Source of the DNA: Bacillota bacterium
Lineage (GTDB): Bacteria > Bacillota > UBA4882 > UBA8346
Length of the DNA stretch: 64,000 nt
Direction of reading: 5' to 3'
Assembly (NCBI GenBank): GCA_023436305.1
Contig: JAEZJQ010000014.1
Coordinates: 1 to 64,000, forward strand
This document shows, piece by piece, positions 60,648-64,000 of this stretch; position 1 is the stretch's first letter; each line of letters opens with the position of its first letter. A program made the translations under genes and the position numbers. The notes under the pieces are model-generated. The model searched no databases. It saw nothing but the letters and a program-made list of their open reading frames with translations, and was not told where the DNA came from.

Positions 60648-61325
60648 TTACTCTTTCAACCAAGGTGTCACCATCCGTAAAGAAATCGGATAAACCGGGA
60701 AATTTCCGAAAAAATCCCGGTGCGCGGCCAAAAGATTCTCTTCCACCATATGACAGATAATAGGCAAATGGCTTTGCTCCGCCAGTTCACGGATAAAAAA
60801 CAGTCCCGCTTGCCAAATATCAAGGGTGGTTTCCGGGCCGAGATTGATATTGGAAACCATGCCGTTGGCTTGCAAACGGCTGGTGGCGGACAGTTCATTG
60901 ATTAATTTCAACGCATCGTCAATTTTTCGGGTATTAGGCCGGTAAGGATTGACCACAATCCGGAAATCATAGCTTTCCCGAAGGAAATACTCATGAAACC
61001 GTCCCAAGGCGCGGGCGCCGTTGGGGTCGCCCCCCACATCGAACACCACTTGATAGTCTTGATTTTGCAATGCGGCAAAGATTCGTGGTGAAAGAGCCGG
61101 AACATCCGAGTATTCATAACCCGGCTCCGTGGAAATCACTGTAACCCCTTTATCGGCCAATTCCGCCGCAATATCGCGAGAACGGAAATAAGGATTCACA
61201 ATATCCAGGTCGATTAAGGCAGTTTTTGATGACTTATCACGCGCTAGTTGCAATGCGTAAGATATGGAAAACTCTGTTTTACCGCTGCCATAAGCGCCAC
61301 AAACAATCGATATCCGAGGTTTCAA
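60648..61325 (-). CDS. P-loop ATP-binding protein linked to the oxidoreductase operon
   Basis: TTG 61325 follows GGAGCAATC. The 225-residue protein has a P-loop GAYGSGKTEFSISYALQLAR (10-29), a CobQ/ParA-like LIDLDIVNPYFRSRD segment and VVFDVGGDPNGARALGRF. Similar small NTPases often accompany Kor-type operons and may help assemble or regulate them, which is inferred from gene neighbourhood. It lies 170 bases upstream of the delta subunit gene and just downstream of folC. Confidence 0.7.
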   Translation of the reverse strand: MKPRISIVCGAYGSGKTEFSISYALQLARDKSSKTALIDLDIVNPYFRSRDIAAELADKGVTVISTEPGYEYSDVPALSPRIFAALQNQDYQVVFDVGGDPNGARALGRFHEYFLRESYDFRIVVNPYRPNTRKIDDALKLINELSATSRLQANGMVSNINLGPETTLDIWQAGLFFIRELAEQSHLPIICHMVEENLLAAHRDFFGNFPVYPISLRMVTPWLKE

Positions 61326-61360
61326 GAGAGATTGCTCCTTTATTTTTAAAATTCATCATC

Positions 61361-61402
61361 AATGATTTATCATTAATGATTTATCATTAATGATTTATCA
61401 TT
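61361..61402. repeat. Three perfect tandem copies of AATGATTTATCATT
   Basis: The 14-base near-palindromic unit repeats at 61361, 61375 and 61389, spanning the end of folC (its stop lies at 61401-61403) and the leader of the P-loop gene. Each unit could fold back on itself; together they could slow or end transcription from folC. Confidence 0.85.
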
Positions 61403-62708
61403 ATACCGGTTCCGGAAATATCACGGACCGTAATCCGCCAATCAGATATAAGGACCCGGCGGCCACCGCCACCGGATTGCTGGAAACCATAAGCCGGGCC
61501 AACGCTTTCTCCGGAACAGGTTCATTGATGACGGCGGCTCCGTAACCGGCAAAAATTGTAGCCAATTCTATCCCGGGCGCCGCTTTAAAACCGGGTATTT
61601 CGGTAACAATCACCGTAGCCGCGATTTCCGAAAAAATAGCCGCCATCTCACCATACGACTTGTTATCCAAAATTCCCACCAGCATATCGATTCGTTGGCC
61701 GGGATATAAAAGTTTGATCGTATCCACCAAAGCGCGGGCGCCGTTCGGGTTATGCGCCCCGTCCAAATAAAGCTTCACCGGCTTAACCTGCTCAATGCGT
61801 TCCATCCGGCCCGGCCATACCGCTTTGGCAAGTCCGTTCAATAAAATGGATGAGGTGATCATGAAACCCGCATTGACTAACTGTTCCACCCCCGCCAATA
61901 CATTTAAACAATTCACGGCTTGATGCGGCCCGATTAATTTCAAGCGAAACCGCAAAGGCCCAAAATAAGTTGGTTGATAAATGGACTCAGTACCGTCCTC
62001 ACCGACCGTAACCGGTCCGATGGTAATATCCGAGGCCAACTTGCAGATAGAGCCCCGGGAATCAGCTATCCGGCATAAGTAAGATTCAATCCCGGGAAGT
62101 TGAGCGCCAATGATAACCGGAACTCCGAACTTAATGATCCCGGCTTTTTCAAAAGCAATATCGGTGAGAGAATTCCCCAAATACTGTTGATGATCATAAT
62201 CAATCCGGGTAATAACGCTTAGCACCGGCCGGATTACATTGGTGGCGTCAAACCGCCCTCCCATCCCCACTTCAATGATGGCCACATCCACTGATTGCGC
62301 GGCAAAAAACTCAAAAGCTATCACCGTGCCGATTTCAAACTCGGTGGGATCGCCGAAACCGTCCCCGGACACAGCTTCCAATACCGGCTTTACTTTAGCG
62401 ACAATTTCACAAAGCTGTTCTTTGGATATCCAAACGCCGTTTACCGTAAAACGTTCCCGATAAGACGCCAAATGCGGTGAAGTAAACCGGCCGGTTTTAT
62501 ATCCGGCCTCCTGCAATACAAAGTCAAACATCGCCGCCGTAGATCCCTTCCCGTTGGTTCCTGCGATATGAACCGACCGAAACTGTTCCTGGGGATTACC
62601 CAACCGTTTCAAGATCTCACTAACCCGCTCCAGCCCCAATTTTATCCCAAACTTGGAGCATTCCTTAATATACTTCAGCGCTGCTTCATAATTCATCCCA
62701 AAACCCAT
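61401..62708 (-). CDS. folC: Folylpolyglutamate synthase / dihydrofolate synthase
   Basis: The 435-residue Mur ligase-type enzyme adds glutamate to dihydropteroate and folates using ATP. It has the P-loop AGTNGKGSTAAMFDFVLQEA (about 49-68), TGRFTSPHLASYRERFTVNG, VAIIEVGMGGRFDATNVIRP, TRIDYDHQQYLGNSLTDIAF and a C-terminal LYLDGAHNPNGARALVDTIK. The start may be ATG 62708 or the ATG four codons later (62696); neither has an ideal binding site. It is divergent from trmL. Confidence 0.93.
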   Translation of the reverse strand: MGFGMNYEAALKYIKECSKFGIKLGLERVSEILKRLGNPQEQFRSVHIAGTNGKGSTAAMFDFVLQEAGYKTGRFTSPHLASYRERFTVNGVWISKEQLCEIVAKVKPVLEAVSGDGFGDPTEFEIGTVIAFEFFAAQSVDVAIIEVGMGGRFDATNVIRPVLSVITRIDYDHQQYLGNSLTDIAFEKAGIIKFGVPVIIGAQLPGIESYLCRIADSRGSICKLASDITIGPVTVGEDGTESIYQPTYFGPLRFRLKLIGPHQAVNCLNVLAGVEQLVNAGFMITSSILLNGLAKAVWPGRMERIEQVKPVKLYLDGAHNPNGARALVDTIKLLYPGQRIDMLVGILDNKSYGEMAAIFSEIAATVIVTEIPGFKAAPGIELATIFAGYGAAVINEPVPEKALARLMVSSNPVAVAAGSLYLIGGLRSVIFPEPV

Positions 62709-62821
62709 TCCTTACCCCAAGATTAATTGATATAATAATCAAGTCAAATCTCAAAAGTCCGATGTCAAGTGTTTACATTGCAAAGTAAAAAAAGATAAAC
62801 ATTATTATAGGGAGGTTTACT

Positions 62822-63280
62822 ATGCATGTTGTCCTTTATCAGCCGGAAATACCTCAAAACACGGGGAATATCGCCCGCCTTTGCGCCGCGGCCAAGGTGG
62901 AGCTCCATTTGATTGAACCGTTTGGTTTTTTCTGGGACGATGAACGGCTAAAACGGGCCGGATTGGATTACTGGGAACTGGTAAATATAGAACGCCACTT
63001 GAACTTTAGCACCTACCTTTCCAAAAACCCGGAACGCCGTTTATTCTTTGCCACCACCAAAGGGGTCCATCCTTACCATCAAATGAACTATACCCCGGAG
63101 GACTCCATTATCTTCGGGCCGGAGACCCGAGGGCTTCCTCCGGAGATACTGGATATCAATCCAGACCATAATATTCGTATTCCCATGTTTTCCGGAGCCC
63201 GCTCCTTAAATCTGGCCAATTCGGTGGCGATAGTAATCTACGAAGCCTTACGGCAACATAATTTCCCCGGATTAAATTAA
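62822..63280 (+). CDS. trmL: tRNA (cytidine(34)-2'-O)-methyltransferase
   Basis: The 152-residue SPOUT methyltransferase shows LYQPEIPQNTGNIARLCAAA, LHLIEPFGFFWDDERLKRAG, FGPETRGLPPEIL and RIPMFSGARSLNLANSVAIV, the trefoil-knot SAM-binding end. It methylates the ribose of the wobble nucleotide in certain tRNA-Leu. ATG 62822 follows AGGGAGGTTTACT. A hairpin terminator lies 22 bases downstream. Confidence 0.95.
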   Translation: MHVVLYQPEIPQNTGNIARLCAAAKVELHLIEPFGFFWDDERLKRAGLDYWELVNIERHLNFSTYLSKNPERRLFFATTKGVHPYHQMNYTPEDSIIFGPETRGLPPEILDINPDHNIRIPMFSGARSLNLANSVAIVIYEALRQHNFPGLN

Positions 63281-63302
63281 TTCATTCACCGGCAAAATAA
63301 AT

Positions 63303-63334
63303 GACTACTTGAATAACTTGTCAAGTAGTCTTTG
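63303..63334 (+). terminator. Terminator after trmL
   Basis: GACTACTTGA and TCAAGTAGTC form a perfect 10-pair stem around an eight-base loop, followed by TTTGT. Confidence 0.75.
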
Positions 63335-63372
63335 TCTAACTTTTCTTACTTCTGATACTATGTACTTGGTTA

Positions 63373-63396
63373 ATTCGATGAATCATTTCATCGAAT
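63373..63396. terminator. Second hairpin in the trmL-nfu convergent gap
   Basis: ATTCGATGA and TCATCGAAT make a 9-pair stem around ATCATT. It lies ~60 bases past the nfu stop and could end transcription from that side, but there is no T-run. Confidence 0.35.
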
Positions 63397-63454
63397 CATC
63401 AGTTATCCGATTAATCCTGATCGAAATCAGCTTAAATCTTAATCAAAATCCTGT

Positions 63455-63673
63455 TTAAACCTGTTCCACGCTCTTTACGTCGGGGAGCTGTTGTTTTAAG
63501 AAACTCTCAATTCCATTTTTTATGGTCATAGTTGACATGGGGCAACCGGCGCAAGCCCCTTTAAGCCGTACCTTGACCACCCCATCAACTACATCCACCA
63601 GTTCCACATCACCGCCGTCCGCATTAAGGGAAGGCCTGATCTTGTTTAGTTCCGCAATTACTTTTTCTTTCAT
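63455..63673 (-). CDS. NifU-like scaffold protein (Nfu domain)
   Basis: The 72-residue protein is a stand-alone Nfu domain: IRPSLNADGGDVELVDVVDG, then VRLKGACAGCPMSTMTIKNG with the CxxC cluster site (Cys41, Cys44). Such proteins carry and hand over Fe-S clusters, useful in an anaerobe rich in Fe-S enzymes. ATG 63673 follows GGAAAGAGGC. Confidence 0.93.
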   Translation of the reverse strand: MKEKVIAELNKIRPSLNADGGDVELVDVVDGVVKVRLKGACAGCPMSTMTIKNGIESFLKQQLPDVKSVEQV

Positions 63674-63804
63674 AAGTTAGCCTCTTTCCGTGTAAACACT
63701 TTTCATTGCAATAATCATAGCAAAATCCAGGGTGATTGGCAATAACAAAATTACATTTACCGGCTTAGTTTTTCCGGAAAATGAAGCCGGTATCCATAAT
63801 AAAA

Positions 63805-64000
63805 TTAATCAACAACTTTCGGCTTCGATCCGTTTGCCGCCGAACTCCGCAACAAAATAATTGAAATCCTCCGGTTCTTGGCTCTGCCTTCCGGGGTATT
63901 GTTTGTATCCATGGGGTGATACTCACCATAACCGGCCGCGCTTAAAAGCTTTGCCTTCGAAGGGTATTTGAAAATCCAGTACATAATCACATTGGTGGCC
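63805..64000 (-). CDS. C-terminal end of a MotB/OmpA-like peptidoglycan-binding protein (partial)
   Basis: The frame enters from beyond the right edge and ends at 63805 with ~64 residues visible. The reading ATNVIMYWIFKYPSK, LLSAAGYGEYHPMDTNNTPE and GRAKNRRISIILLR is the last part of an OmpA-family domain, which binds peptidoglycan. The GYGEYxP...GRAKNRR form is most like flagellar stator protein MotB. The N-terminal membrane segment that would prove MotB lies outside the window. Confidence 0.8.
   Translation of the reverse strand, partial: ATNVIMYWIFKYPSKAKLLSAAGYGEYHPMDTNNTPEGRAKNRRISIILLRSSAANGSKPKVVD

Overview
The window looks like a chromosomal segment of an anaerobic, flagellated Bacillota (Firmicutes)-type bacterium. 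Pointers are a four-subunit ferredoxin-dependent 2-oxoacid oxidoreductase, LexA/DinR-type SOS boxes, strong AGGAGG ribosome binding sites with frequent TTG/GTG starts, cysteine-rich and Gly/Ile-rich small proteins of the kind seen in spore formers, and a MotB-like fragment at the right end. A Limnochordia/Hydrogenispora-like lineage would fit, but that placement is only a guess.

Left flank (1-5.7 kb): a partial secreted protein, a cyclic-peptide-type ABC exporter, and a large membrane sensor whose C-terminal class III cyclase domain has lost both metal-binding Asp positions.

Core (5.9-39.9 kb): a nearly complete extracellular contractile injection system (eCIS; phage-tail-like particle) locus. 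Reading mostly on the minus strand from about 39.9 kb downward come a two-module AAA+ ATPase, a DUF4255 tube terminator, a beta-rich accessory protein, the sheath, a first tube protein, a tail-assembly-chaperone-like protein overlapping a DUF6760-type protein that has no usable start codon (possible -1 frameshift), a second tube protein, a 1335-residue protein of unknown role in the tape-measure position, a tube-initiator-like protein, a tube-domain/gp27 hub fusion, the spike, gp25, two baseplate-J-like wedge proteins, a TIGR02242-type tail protein and a putative fibre. A block of cargo-like genes follows. Six of them share an N-terminal motif (L-T-P-A-D-V-x-Q-L-Q-K-x-x-G-N-x-A-V-x-x-L-L) attached to unrelated C-termini: HNH nuclease, DUF4157 metalloprotease, EndoU-like nuclease, an unknown domain, an amidoligase/OTU-like/CFI-box protein, and a YopT-like cysteine protease. 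A PAAR-like tip protein and a MORN-repeat membrane protein close the locus on the plus strand. The shared leader suggests a particle-loading signal, and the locus looks like a modular toxin-delivery machine with a possible membrane sensor beside it.

Right part (39.9-64 kb): mostly housekeeping genes. These are galT, sbcCD, a GmhB-like HAD phosphatase, a cysteine-cluster protein, gapN, a glyoxalase-family protein, an SOS-controlled radical-SAM DNA repair pair, manA, the korDABC operon with a P-loop protein, folC, trmL, nfu and the end of a motB-like gene. Between 51.6 and 57.9 kb lies a loosely packed stretch with micro-ORFs, decayed genes, palindromic tandem repeats and dispersed repeats.

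Intergenic DNA throughout is unusual: it is built from iterated short words (GAATTCAGGAGTCAGAAT-like, ACTCGTGACTCGTGAC-like, GTAAAGGGTGAAG-like), often arranged as imperfect inverted repeats. All function calls come from reading motifs by eye; no database search was possible.
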